A stretch of 64,000 nt of DNA, taken from positions 1,922,001-1,986,000 of the forward strand of contig NBAZ01000001.1 of the NCBI GenBank assembly GCA_002794735.1. The letters run 5' to 3'. The notes beneath the pieces are model-generated. The model searched no databases. It worked only from the letters and a program-made list of their open reading frames with translations, and was not told where the DNA came from. This DNA is from Pyrrhoderma lamaoense (Eukaryota > Basidiomycota > Agaricomycetes > Hymenochaetales > Hymenochaetaceae). Both the position numbers and the translations under genes were made by a program. Shown here piece by piece: positions 35,136 to 46,886 of this stretch (its first letter is position 1; each line of letters opens with the position of its first letter).

Positions 35136-37245
35136 ATGGGTGTTCTAGAAAAGGTTTTACCTGCTTTATATTACTTTATGCTCTGATAGATTGTTAATTG
35201 TAAATTAACAGTTCAAAGCCATTGAAGGTTCCTTCAGTGTTCATTTATCCTTATATTATAAGCTTACTATAAATAATCCTCATATCATTCTAAGAGGAGA
35301 TGGCCAGAAGTACACTCTCCGTAAATCTACCATATGTAATCTCTAACTCCTCCACGTTCTCTAGCTCAGAAAAATAAGGTACATAATCTACAGCGCGATT
35401 TTAAGGAATATGCGTTTTGTTAAAATGATCACCTTAGGCCACTGAATATCATCTTGGACTGCTGAAGGCAAAATTAGCCCGCTACAGAGCAGAACTTCTT
35501 GAACCAACATCAAAATCAGGGGGTGCAGGGACAGGATTTGAAGTCCAGAAATCGGGGACGCTCGGGTTGCTCTTATTGGATTCCCATCAGTCGGAAAGGT
35601 TTGTTCTCAAGACCCATCTTATAAAATGTTTTACTGACTACTTGGGTACGCATATAGTCAACTTTTTTAAGTAAAATGACACATACGGAATCTACTGCTG
35701 CTGCATATGAATTTACTACATTAACGGTAATTTTGTTATTGCGGGTTGTGTGTTATCGTCTAAAGGAATCTCTTGTATAGGCGATACCTGGCGTCATTGA
35801 ATATTCGGGTGCCCGGATACAGCTCTTAGATCTTCCGGGAATTGTAGAAGGGGCTAGTCAAGGTGCGCTTTCCTTTCATATATCAGCTGCGAATACTAAT
35901 CAGACCATCTTACATTAATTAGGCCGAGGACGTGGTCGTCAGGTAGTTGCTGGTAAGTCTAAAAATGTTAGATTTGAATTTAAGTATCTCATATGTTTTA
36001 GTGGCAAAAACTGCGGACTTAATCATCATGATGCTGGACGCTACGAAGTCACTGGAACAGCGAAGGCTGCTAGAGATTGAGTTGGATGCCGTTGGGATAC
36101 GACTCAATAAGAAAAAGCCGGATGTCATAGTAAAGAGGAAGACTACTGGAGGAGTATGTCAATAATGATATCTGAATGATATGTTCTAATCCCGAATAGA
36201 TTACTGTATGTATCTTCGTCCACACGGAAAAATAGAGGCTTACAAGAAACAAGATAAATACTACAGTCAAGTTAACGAAAACTGACGATAAGACCATACG
36301 GACGATCTTAGCTGGATACAAGATGCATAATGTAGATGTTATGATACGGGAGGATGTAAGCTTCCACTACACTAATTCTAAGGCATATTCTTACAAAAAC
36401 ACAGATAACGACAGACGAGTTCATTGATGTACTCATAGGTGACAATGACGATTCTTAACCATACGATGTCTAATTAAGCATTGCAGGAACCCGAAAATAT
36501 ATACCATGTCTTTGTAAGTCTCTAGTTGCATTCGTTTGGGCCATGTTAACCCTTATATTATGCTTTTTAAAGATATATACAACAAAATTGACTCGATAAG
36601 TCTCGAACAAGTTGATAAACTAGCCAGAGAAGATCATACAGGTGACCTTTGCCTTTCACTCTATCTCTAATATCTGCTGATTAGAACCATGTATAAAAGT
36701 TGTAATAAGCTGTGAGATGGACTTGAAGTATGTATCACAATCAAATCCCCTACATTAGTACGAAACACTGACTTTAATCAGTCTAGAATATCTTCTTGAG
36801 AGGATGTGGGAGTATCTGAGTTTAGCAAAAGTGTATACAAAGAAGCGTGGGGAACACCCGGATCTCACAGACCCAATTTGTCTTCGTCGGGGGCGACAAT
36901 TGAGAGTGTATGCCATGGTATACACCGATCGTTGGCGGCAAATTTCCGTTATGCGCTTGTCTGGTATAGAAGTCAACTTTTTTCCCATTATATCAAATAC
37001 TGAGGATTCGTCTTATAGGGTTTGTTATTATCAAATATCGCTGTTTGAGGGCTATACCTAATGTTCTACTTAGGGGAAATCGTCAAAATTTGCGCCTCAC
37101 GCGCAGAAGGTTGGACTGAATCATCAAATTCAGGATGATGATGTCGTTTCCAGTAAGCAGTTTCATTCTTCACGTACCTCCATTTGAGGGATTCTGTTCG
37201 CGTTAACCATTGTTTGACATTATACCCGCAGTATTTACGAAATAG
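35136..37245 (+). CDS. RBG1: Translation-associated DRG-family GTPase Rbg1/DRG1, microexon-rich
   Basis: DRG1 binds ribosomes with its Tma46/DFRP1 partner and helps stalled translation. Eighteen exons: 35136-35153, 35212-35227, 35295-35309, 35365-35378, 35438-35598, 35658-35726, 35781-35862, 35923-35952, 36002-36153, 36200-36205, 36254-36355, 36405-36438, 36487-36513, 36573-36641, 36700-36727, 36782-36963, 37074-37152 and 37232-37245. They read MGVLEKFKAIEEEMARTQKN, the G1 loop GFPSVGKST, G3 DLPGIVEG, the GRGRGRQV segment, G4 NKID and the TGS-type tail ending VVSIFTK. Exons 2-4 are 16, 15 and 14 nt and exon 10 is 6 nt. Bases appear missing in G runs at 35554-35557, 36889-36893 and 37073-37076. 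Spliced length 1098 plus three is 367 codons, the family's usual size. Confidence 0.93.
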
Positions 37246-37664
37246 ATTCACAAGGGGATATATCGTGTACATCGCATGACTACATTTAGGAATGAGATAA
37301 TAATATATATACGTTGTGTGTGGGTGTGGGTGTATGATAATGACGATGACCATGCAATAAATAAGTTTCTCACGCACGCGTTTGTATCTGGGTTAGCGGC
37401 TGTGCCAATAATGGTAAATTTAGACGCAATAATTGGACACACTAATTACTAGTTGCAACACGAAGTCGTGTCTGTCGTGTCTTCCCCTGTAAGATTTCAA
37501 TTCCCGTGACAGCGAATGCTGCTCTGTTTGAACTCTTTACAAGAAGTGTCCCCCTTTTTTGCAAGTCCGAAAAAGCAACAAGTCATTGAGACTTAAATTG
37601 GCTCAATCTTTGTTGCCGCTACGTCCTCACCAAGACTACAGTCAGTAGATCTCGAAAGCTTGTC
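37246..37664. other. Intergenic between RBG1 and MBL hydrolase gene
   Basis: This 419 nt stretch between two plus-strand genes has a short TG/GGGTGT run near 37315-37335 and an AT-rich patch near 37290. No gene is seen; it holds the RBG1 3' end and the next promoter. Confidence 0.6.
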
Positions 37665-39234
37665 ATGTCCCAAATACCTTCCGTCTGTACACCACTCAAC
37701 GTATCCTTACAACCATGTATTAACGCACAAGCCACATCAGACGAACTTGAGTTCATCTTCCTTGGGACAGGGACCTCTAGTAGCCTTCCACAAATCAAAT
37801 GTTTGACTGCATCCCCTGGAGATCGTGTATGTACAACATGTTTATCAACATTGAGACCAGAAGGGAGGAAAAATGCCAGAAGAAATACTAGTGCCCTTGT
37901 GCGTGTCAAGGACAAGAACGGTGCTCCAAGGTAAGTAGCAGTTCCATAAGCATACCCGTTAAACCAACTCTCTATGTAGGGTCATAATTATAGATGTAGG
38001 CAAAACGTTTTTAGCGTCCGCACTAGAATGGTTTCCAAAGTATGGGCTAAGAAAAATTGATGCGGTACTCATTACCCATGCCCATGCAGATGGTATGTCA
38101 ACCATCTTTCTACATATTGTACTCTATTCTAATCTTTCATTTAGCGATGAATGGATTGGATGATTTACGAGGTGCCTATAGAGTTTTAGTCTCATCCATG
38201 ATGAGACCAATGATAAACTTATCTCATCAATGCAGGGTGGACACTAAATAACAATATTCAGCAATATATTGACATCTATACTTCTCAAGAGACCCTTCGA
38301 GAGGTAGGACGCGCTTTCCCATACTTGGTTTCAAAGGAATTTGCATCGGGTGGCGGAGACGTAAGTAAATCTTGTGGTATCTAATATGGCATACTCTTTA
38401 AAGCAAAGTTTGGCAGGTTCCCGAGTTCAAATGGCATACAGTGGCCGATATGATTCCCTTCGAAATAGGAGATACTGGTATCAAAATCACACCCTTCTCA
38501 GGTGTGTACGAAGTTTTTCACATTTCATAGTGCTTGATTTAACACTTTGGCTCCCTTCTGCCTACAAAGTACATCACGGGAGAGTATTCTCTAGACCCCC
38601 TCCCAGTGGAATGCTTCCTACTCCCTTGTACACATCCCCTCCTACTCCTTTATCAGGACGCAACTCACCTTTGCCTACCATCAATACATCATCTATTCAG
38701 AAGCAACTTGACCAATTGGCTATCCATAACGACCCCGTGGTTGAGCCTTACATTTGTACCGGCTTCAAAATACAGGATGCTATAGTGTGAATAGACCCAT
38801 TTCTCTTAGTCATGCAACAAGCAGACATTAACCCAGTTTCTAGCTACATATCAGATGTATCTTTTATCCCTGAGGATGTGTGGACATTCTTATCGCAGAG
38901 CCAGACCCGAATACCAATGTTGGTCTTGGATTGTTTGAGGATCAGGTCTCATACATCGCATTTTGGTCTTAAACAAGCGGTAGACACCGTGCGAAGACTC
39001 AGACCCCGACGGTCTTATCTAGTTGGATTTACTCATGATTTGTCTCATGAGGAATACACTGAGATTCTGAAAGTTGTTTCTGGTGAAGATGTGGACTTGA
39101 GTTCTGCGAGTAAAACCGTATTAGATGCCGTGAATCTTGTGAAAGAAGGAGAGCCCCAGTGGATCCGACCTGCACACGATGGTCTTCGAGTATTCATCTC
39201 GAGTGATGGATCAGTACGGGACTTAGGCCTATGA
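37665..39234 (+). CDS. MBL-fold metal-dependent hydrolase (PhnP-like)
   Basis: The start MSQIPSVCTPLNV is followed by LEFIFLGTGTSSSLP, the typical first strand of the metallo-beta-lactamase fold. A Cys-X2-Cys pair follows (RVCTTCLSTL), then VIIIDVGKTF and the metal-binding motif THAHADAMNGLDDLR (HxHxD). Later come the histidine pair in SVHHGRVFS, the IVYISDVSFI strand with its Asp, LVLDCLR, and THDLSHEEY with its His. The layout matches fungal and plant homologues of the S. pombe C777.06c type; substrate is unknown, and phosphodiester or cyclic phosphate cleavage is only inferred. A Pro/Ser-rich insert lies at about 38580-38700. About seven exons join in phase and I see no lost base, unlike most neighbouring genes. 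Confidence 0.85.
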
Positions 39235-39590
39235 TGCTATTTCGTCTTTCTATACCCTCGAACAGTTTTTACCTTTGTGTTTATAAGTTGTATCTGTCAG
39301 TGATTCCTTGGGTGTAAAATGTAGAAACAACTTAATTATTACGAAATACGTTGTTACGTGGATGTAGTGATGGTTGGAATTAAAAGTAAATGTATACGAA
39401 AACGTTGTGACGCACTTATGTAATCAATCTACTGTCTATTGCGTCTCGTGAGCCCTTTGTTGCTTCCCGGAGAACACATTCATGTCTTAAGTTGGACTCG
39501 TCTCCCACTGATATATCAACCCCTATCATAGCTTGGCTGCGCCAGAGAGAGAGAAGTAGTATTAAAACTTTCCCCGATTTGATACTGGAG
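39235..39590. other. Intergenic between MBL gene and UPS1
   Basis: This 356 nt stretch holds the MBL 3' flank and the UPS1 promoter, including a GA repeat (GAGAGAGAGAAG) near 39547. No gene is seen. Confidence 0.6.
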
Positions 39591-40446
39591 ATGCGACTTT
39601 TTTCGCAATCTTTTCTATACGAGTGAGTATATCTGGCAGTATTTCGTACCAATCATGTCTTTGAGGCCTGTTAATGTCAATAACAGTGATTCATGGCCCA
39701 TCGTCTCTTTAGCATTTTTCCTCCGTTACCCTAATCCATATGCTTCCCATGTTATGTCGTGCGATGTCATTTCACGTACCATCACCCCTTCTGGTACTCT
39801 TTCTACGACTCGCCTCATCTTAAAACGTGGGCTCTTCCAAAATGGGCACCAAAAGGTATCATGTCAAGAGCAGAGAGCTGGGTGGTAGAAGAGAGTGAGG
39901 TGGATCCGTTCGGGAAGGTAGTTTCATGTCGAACAAGAAACTTGGATCATATAAAGGTTATGCAGGTGCACGAGTTTGTTGAGCTCCGCGAGACAGATGA
40001 CGGGTACGGTGCTTCTTGTCATATTAAAAACTACATATCATACAATTTTGCAATTCTATTAGAAAAACACTCCAAAATACTCAGGCTCGCTTTGTCTCGG
40101 GTTTTGGATGGGGGCTCACAAAGCGAATTGAAAACCACGGATTAGCAAAGTTCAAGGCGAACATTCAGAGAGTGAGTATATTTGAACATTTGCATATGTA
40201 TGAGTCTTACATAGTCTACCACATCAGTCTCGAGAGGGTGTTGCATTAGTTTTGCAATTACTTCGGGAGTCTCGCCTACAACCGCTTGCCTTTAGTGCCA
40301 ATGGTCATATTGGTAATGCCTTCCGACCCATACCCGATTCGGAACGGTATGCAGCAGAAGATTCTGAGAAAAATCCAACCAGTCAACGGAAATCGATCTT
40401 CAATACCTGGTCAAATATGAAAACATGGTTTTCGGGAAGAAATTGA
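39591..40446 (+). CDS. UPS1: PRELI-domain phosphatidic-acid transfer protein, UPS1-like
   Basis: Ups1 with Mdm35 shuttles phosphatidic acid across the intermembrane space for cardiolipin synthesis. The start is at 39591 (MRLFSQSFLYD), not at the in-intron ATG near 39655: a GTGAGT donor after 39622 and an acceptor at 39686 join the first exon to SWPIVSLAFFLRYPNPYASH. Exons: 39591-39622, 39687-40003, 40063-40171 and 40228-40446. CDVISRTITPSGTLSTTRLI and SCRTRNLDHIKVMQVHEFVELRE match the Ups1/PRELID1 branch, and ARFVSGFGWGL near the C-terminus fits too. One base is missing in the GGG run at 39829-39831, after KRG. Spliced length 677 plus one is 226 codons. Confidence 0.9.
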
Positions 40447-40911
40447 CAGCTTTCATCTATCTCCCCCTCCCCCCACTCATTTATTCATTGCTCTAATTCA
40501 TTTTCCTTGCTTGGTAGTAATTCTCGGACGCGTTCGTAGTCTCATAATCGTCTCAATAAGTTTATCGCATGTTGTATCCTTAGTATTATAAGTATAAGTA
40601 TAGTAGTATATCTATCCCTCCACTAGAGGTTGCCTAAAAAGAATTGTGCATCTGAGATTATGACGAAAGCGCAGATCAGACGCGTGTGTCCACGAATCCA
40701 TTTCAAGATGTTACATTCGCATATATTTGCCATGTTCCCGTGGACGCATGTAGAACGGTGGGTTACTCACACTCAATTGTGATAGTAAAAGCTTCGCAGC
40801 ATCGTTTTGACATCTTAAAGACGTCCATTGAGCATCACAACCGTCGAAGACGACTGTTCGTAACACAGTTACTGACTCATATCAGCCATATGTGAACCTG
40901 CTCTCAAAGAC
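40447..40911. other. Intergenic between UPS1 and RIC1
   Basis: This 465 nt stretch contains the UPS1 3' flank and the RIC1 promoter. A short AT-rich repeat (AAGTATAAGTATAGTAGTATA) lies near 40588-40608. Open frames at 40686-40895 have no recognisable features. Confidence 0.6.
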
Positions 40912-43900
40912 ATGTACTTTCCAACTTCAACCGCTCGTAAACTCTCGACACTCCCATCCCTACCGAATTTACATCCAGAGCCAGTAATCGCGCTCTGTCC
41001 CAACTCAACAAAGTCTCTATTCTGTACCTTAACAAGGAACGGAATAGCGATATGGCGTGCCAGGGTACGTCGAACAGATAGATGCTTGAGCAAAGACTAT
41101 TAAATTCTCTCTGCTCAAGCCGGCTGTAGTCCTAACTTATTTGGCAAGAACAACTTTATCAATCGTAGAGCACGGTGAAAACTTGGCTGCTCGCTGGGCA
41201 CCCGATGGTTCCAGAATCTTGATCCAGGCATGGTTACATCATCCACCTCAGTTTTCTGGTTATTCATGATACTTACACGTACGTAGACGAATGAATCATA
41301 CTTTGTTCTCGTACATGTATTTTATGATACCAGTCCTGCCGCAAAACCATACCAAACCCAGCCTCTGCCTTCTGGTGCTCAGCGTCACTTCCAACCCGGG
41401 CCAGGCGAGGCCCAGCCTATGTTCTCGGTTAAACTAAGCTTTGAAGGTGTTATTCGAGTAGATGGGGAACTCCTGAGGTATATATCTCTTTTAGTGTAAT
41501 CCTTTTCTAATATGCACTTACTCTATCTCTAGTGTATCTCCTAGAAGGGATAGTATAATGTTTTCTACTAGCGACCCCCCTGCAGTACAGCGCATTCCTT
41601 GGCCATCAGTAGACGAAGTTCAAGACGAGGAAAGTCCAAATCGGACATTATTAGGACACGATACATGGATCATCAATGATCGTGAGCTCCCATGGTTAAT
41701 CAATCCAAATGGTATGACTTCTTCTCCTTTCACAGAAAGTTCTGTGAGCTGAGCTTTTGCAGTGGCGATCAAACAAATTTCGTACTCTAGACCGACGGGA
41801 GTTGAGACGTGGATAACTTCTGATGGGCGCGCATACTTTGTACAATTTATTGAAAGTGAAAGACCTGAGGCCACATATGAGGGATCCGAGGATTCTGAAG
41901 GTCTAGTGAGTATAGGAGTTTATCTCAGGAAGAACGACCTACTTATACTCGTTAACTTTACCCCAGGACAGCACTCACAGTCCCACATTATACTGGCAGG
42001 GTGTTTGTATACACAACGTAGAGCCTCCACGTTGGATTCAAAAACAAAAGGCTACAGGGGACAGCGATAATGCCGAGTTTGATTATATCGATTCAAGACG
42101 GGCGGTATGCATTGCTATTAACTCAAGGTTTTCGCTTGTAGCGATCGGTACCCAGAGGTGTGTTTAGATTTTCCTATCGAATTTATGCCATTCTCATACT
42201 TCTCAGTGGAACTGTGGAATTGGCTAATTTTCCCTCGTCTGAAGGGGAGGTTCCCAAGCCCTGCCATCTAGAACTACCTACTATTTTTGGACACTCGAAA
42301 CCGGGTTGTGTGCACGCGATGGAATGGAGTTCTGATGGGTATGCACTCGCCGTTGGGTGGGATAATGGATGGGCTATTTGGAGTGTAGGCGGAAGGTGCT
42401 TAGCATGGGGATTTGGAGTCGAAGAAGATGTAAATAATGATAAGTGAGTAGCCGCAATATTCATCCTGACCTTCGCTGATAATAATTTTAAGGTTCGAAG
42501 ACTTATTCATGTTTGGGATTACAAACCTTGTGCGTATCAAAGTCCCAAAAGGAGGAAATGTAGCTCAGTTATATAGTTTTGGGGCCAAGGGAACTTCGAA
42601 CTTTTTGTTACCTCGAAATTCACATCTAAATGTCAGTCAGGGTTTTACCTCTTTTATTATGTATGGGCTAACAATATAACTTCAGCTCCAGATGGTCAAC
42701 TATTTATCATCCCATTTGCCAAAAGTGCCGTGACAGAGCAGCAAACTCCAGTAAGTCTTCTCTTCGTCGTCGTAAACTTTTTCTCACCTTCCGAGGCAGG
42801 ACAATACACGATATGCCTTTCTTGAGATGGATGATCGTGTTCTCGTCTATCGTGGGGCAGATCAACCTGATATGAGTGTTATCAATCCAGAGTCTGACGT
42901 TTGGCAACATGTCAAAGTACGTGATACAGAATATCAATATTTTTACATATCTAATTAAGTTGTAGGTACCTCAAGAATACCTTGCTTCAAACTGGCCTAT
43001 ACGTTACTCTGCCATAAGCATGGACGGCCGATTAATAGCTGTAGCTGGCCGGCGTGGACTAATCCACTTCAGTACAACTTCGGGCCGTTGGAAGCTATTC
43101 GAAGATAGTGCTCAGGAGCAAGCTTTTTCCGTTCGTGGTGGACTATTGTGGTTCCATCACGTTCTAATTGCAGCGATAGAACTGTCGAGAGCATATCAGG
43201 TACTATTGATACACGATACACAAGAAACCTTCGTCTGTATAGGCTAACATGGATTTTGTTGTAATATCAGATTCGGCTCTACTCTAGGGACCTGGAACTC
43301 AGCAATCAAAACGTTTTGCACAGAGAGATGCTTACTTCTCCTGTTGTTACACTTTCCCTCGTAGACAACTCTCTATTGGTGTACTCAGCTGACAATACGT
43401 TGAGTCACTTTCTAATCGCCCCAACTAGCGATACAATACAACTTCACTTCTGCGGTAGCATCTCCTTTGACGGAGTTATTGCTGCCCCATACGCTGTAAG
43501 AGGACTAAGTTGGATGATACCTAATGCTCAAAAGCGTGAGTAACTCAGAGAATGCTAGAAAGGAAATTTAGTAATGTTAAGCGTGTAGAATTGGGAGACC
43601 CCGTCGAAGATCTAGCCGTGGCTACTGTGCTTATGATGGTGGGCGGAAAGTTAGCTCTCCTAAAACCGCAAAAAACTGCTAGTCAGGAAGTAAAATATGA
43701 TATGCAGATTCTTGCTGATCGTATCGAATTCTGTTGGATTCATTTACGAGGAATTGGAACCCTTGAGAACTCACTATGGGCTTACGATGGGCAAGGAATA
43801 CGAGTATGGCTTAATGCTCTGAACTTGGAATCTAGAGCTAGTGAGAATACTCCAGATATGGTACATGAGAGTGCTAACATCCGATTGGATTTTTATCCCC

Positions 43901-44781
43901 TTTGTAAGTTCTAATGTGGTCTATCAGATATTGATGCTGAAATCAAATTATGTAGCTTGTTTGATGGATAAAGGAATTATAATCGGTGTTGAACATGAAA
44001 TTGCCTCGCGATCAACTTTACCATTCGTTTTATTCCGCCACACAACTAGTGTTAGCTATTTACCTTGTTTACAATTCCATAAAGATATTGACTTTTTTAT
44101 ACTATTTCTTAGTCTCATCTGTTCATTCATCATATACTACGAACACATCTCGACTTAGGCGAAGTTCGTCAGGCGGTGTCCTTTGCGAAACATTACGAGT
44201 CTTTGATTTACTTTTCTCATGCTCTTGAGATACTGCTTCATACTGTAGTTGAAAATGAGGCAGACGATATAGGAAGCTCAGGCAGCGAGAATTCTAAATT
44301 AGGAGTCTTGTCAAGAGCTGTTGAGTTTCTAGATCACTTCGACGCAGCTTTGGACGTTGTAGTTGGCTGTGCACGGAAGACAGAAATGACTAGGTGGAAA
44401 CTCCTATTTGACATCGTCGGAGATCCTGAAGTTCTTTTCGAGGTAAGCTAGCTCCCGGCTAATTGTATCAATAGTTCTGCATCCTGATGTTAATTGTAGA
44501 AATGCGTTATACTCTCAAAATTGAAAACGGCTGCATCCTATCTACTCGTCCTGCACAATCTTCAGCAACTAGATGACAACAAAAGTGTGGTTTTACTGCT
44601 GAATAGAGCGGTAGAACAAGAGGATTGGCAATTGTGCCGTGAACTATTACGATTCCTGCACTCCATTGATGATAGTGGATCTGCTTTGCGTGATGCTTTA
44701 GCCCAAACGAGTATTCTGTCAGATTCTACACCCACTCAAGGGTACGGGAACAATACGTCTAGTATGAACTCCCCTATCTAA
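40912..44781 (+). CDS. RIC1: RIC1, subunit of the Ric1-Rgp1 Ypt6/Rab6 exchange factor
   Basis: Ric1 with Rgp1 activates the Golgi Rab Ypt6. The start MYFPTSTARKLSTLP leads into WD-like repeats: NGIAIWRAR, ENLAARWAPDGSRILIQ, VKLSFEGVIRV, WIINDRELPWL, GVETWITSDGRAYFV, AMEWSSDGYALAVGW and the DGRLIAVAGRRGLIH strand. The C-terminal RIC1 domain includes ADRIEFCWIHLRGIGTLENSLW, GEVRQAVSFAKHYESLIYFSHALEILLH and LLVLHNLQQLDDNKSVVLLL. About fifteen exons are needed. Frame problems occur near 41220-41260 (RILIQ to LVIHDTYT), near 43535-43560 (before the RVELGDP segment), and possibly near 44045. I could not settle how many bases are lost at each. Identification is firm; exon borders are approximate in the middle. 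Confidence 0.88.
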
Positions 44782-45087
44782 TCATTTCAGTAGCTTCATA
44801 TCTTTATTTGCATGTATGTATTATTTGGCTTGTCTTTGCACCCTCTCTGTACCAGGAATCAAATAGATATCTTAGTAAAGTGAAGCTGGTATATCAAGTC
44901 AAAATTAATAATGTAGCAGTTCCAGACGGCGTATCCTGTACTTCAGTGGACTAAATACGAATAAAGGCAAAATTGTGGCTTTATTATATAATCCAGGGGT
45001 ATAAGAAAGATAACCGAAGATGGATCTTTTAGATACTATTAGCAGCTTCCGTCTGGTCCCAGTAGAATAGATAACTTGCACATCATT
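44782..45087. other. Intergenic between RIC1 and 2OG oxygenase
   Basis: This 306 nt stretch is AT-rich and contains no recognisable gene. Confidence 0.55.
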
Positions 45088-46645
45088 ATGGCCACGACTC
45101 TGGCAAGCTTACGACAAGAACTTTTTCGTCATATAATTAGACTAACAAAATATTGTTTCCAGCCTATTGAGTATACATCTGAAGGAGCTGTTGCTATCTC
45201 TTATCCAACACTTGTCTCATCACCCTCGTCTCTTGTTCCTTCAATTGGTCCGTCTGTATCGTGGATCTAAAATAAGCTCCTAATAACATCACATACTATT
45301 AATAGAGAAGGCGTTTGGATCTGATCCTCAAGCCCTGGGTATCATTATTGTCAAAGACCTGCCTCCAGATTATGTAGCTAAACGAGAAAGACTCTTAAAA
45401 CTAGCAGATCGATTTGCAAGCTTAAAGGATAGCTCTCGGATAAGTATATTGATCCTGCCAGTCGATATAGGTAAGTAATCAGATGCATATACTCAACTTA
45501 TGAGTGATTATTGAATGCATGTTGTAGCTTCGGATGGTCTCATGGTAAAGTATGACTTACGTTAGTCTAGATGCATTAACGTTACGATTTTGATGACACG
45601 CCTTATCTAGGAGATTATGAACGGCAAGCCAGGTATCAATCATATGGTTTAAACTACTAGATATCCCCTTAAAGTTGTTGCAGATATTCTGAAGGGTTCA
45701 TATTATGCAAATCCTCTTATTGATAGTCCCGTTGTGACTACTCAAGAAAAGGAACAATATCCAGAGTACTATGGGAGAAATATATGTGAGTCTATGCGTT
45801 TTGAACTTTTTCGTAATTGATTTTATACGAGAACAGGGCCATCTGTAGATGAAGCTGAAGTCGAGGGTTTTGAGGAGGCATTCAAGGATCTGGGAAGCTT
45901 TGTATTTAAAGTTGGAATCGAGCTTGCCGCAGCTTGTCAACCATTTGGTAACCTCAAGAATTCCAACCATATTTACCTTATGACTCTTACTGACATATCA
46001 TAATCCTGGGTTATACTAGCTTCAAAACACTTATCTGACAATTCACTCACACTTTCTAACCTAATCTCAAAACAGACTACCAAAGCACGCCTTTTACATT
46101 ACTTCCCGCCATCTCCCGAAAATCCTCTACCGTCCGAAGATGAACCCATTGATAGTTGGTGTGGTTTTCACCTTGATCACTCTCTGTTAACTGGGCTTTG
46201 CTCCGTATGTTTTTTATCATATTGTGGCCTTAATACTCATCTTGATCGCCTCATCTTAATAATTACTTCTTACTAATAGGCTATGTACCTGAGACATTCG
46301 GAGAACCAGCTTCCTTCTGTGGTCTCCTCCCCATCCCCACAGTCGGGGCTCTATATCCGTTCTCGTGGTGGTCAACTCACCAAAGTATCTATACCCACAG
46401 ACTGTCTTGCTTTTCAAACAGGCGAGGCACTCGAACTCGCTACAGGAGGCCAATTAAGAGCAACGCCTCACTGCGTACGAGTCGGAGCTGGTGAAGGAGC
46501 ACAGAAGGTTTCTCGAGAAACTTTCGCACTCTTCATGCAACCCGAAACTCAACAACTCGTTGGGCCACAAGAGACATTTGGCCAATTCAGTAAACGTATC
46601 TTTAATGAACATTACCAAGATAAACTCGTCTCTACGGTAGCTTGA
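45088..46645 (+). CDS. 2-oxoglutarate/Fe(II)-dependent oxygenase, isopenicillin-N-synthase-like
   Basis: Homology is read from the spliced frame. KAFGSDPQALGIIIVKDLP and YADPASRYSFGWSHGKE-like sequence (here YIDPASRYSFGWSHGKE) form the N-termin half, then NGKPDILKGSYYANP and YPEYYGRNIWP. The Fe-binding HxD is FHLDHSLLTGL, the distal His is in TPHCVRVG, with nearby Arg for 2OG. These features match a large fungal and plant oxygenase family; the substrate is unknown. Donor choice at 45548 is GTATGA, after HGK, rather than the earlier GTAAAG. One base is missing near 45438 (SSR to DKYIDPAS). The protein ends DKLVSTVA at 46645. The start at 45088 (MATTLASLRQELF) is the best in-frame ATG but is not certain. 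Confidence 0.83.
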
Positions 46646-46886
46646 AAAAAAGATTTACGTTGAGGATCCAGCTAAACACAACCCACTACATAGTAGAGGA
46701 TGAATTGTACTATTACTATGCACTTGACTATCCTGCACAACTATAAAGAACAATACGGGGAGTTACAAGTAGGCCTCTAAACAGTATTATGACGTGATTG
46801 GGTAAAAATACATATAACGAAGTGCGAAATTGTTTTACACAGATGAGAAAAGTAATTCTGGGCCATTAGAAAAGTAAGAAATACAT

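Noticed and set aside
36200..36260. Apparent lost base near the RBG1 TTGG-KLTK region
   Set aside because: A 6 nt exon plus an AAG acceptor at 36253 restores INTTVKLTK without any missing base.
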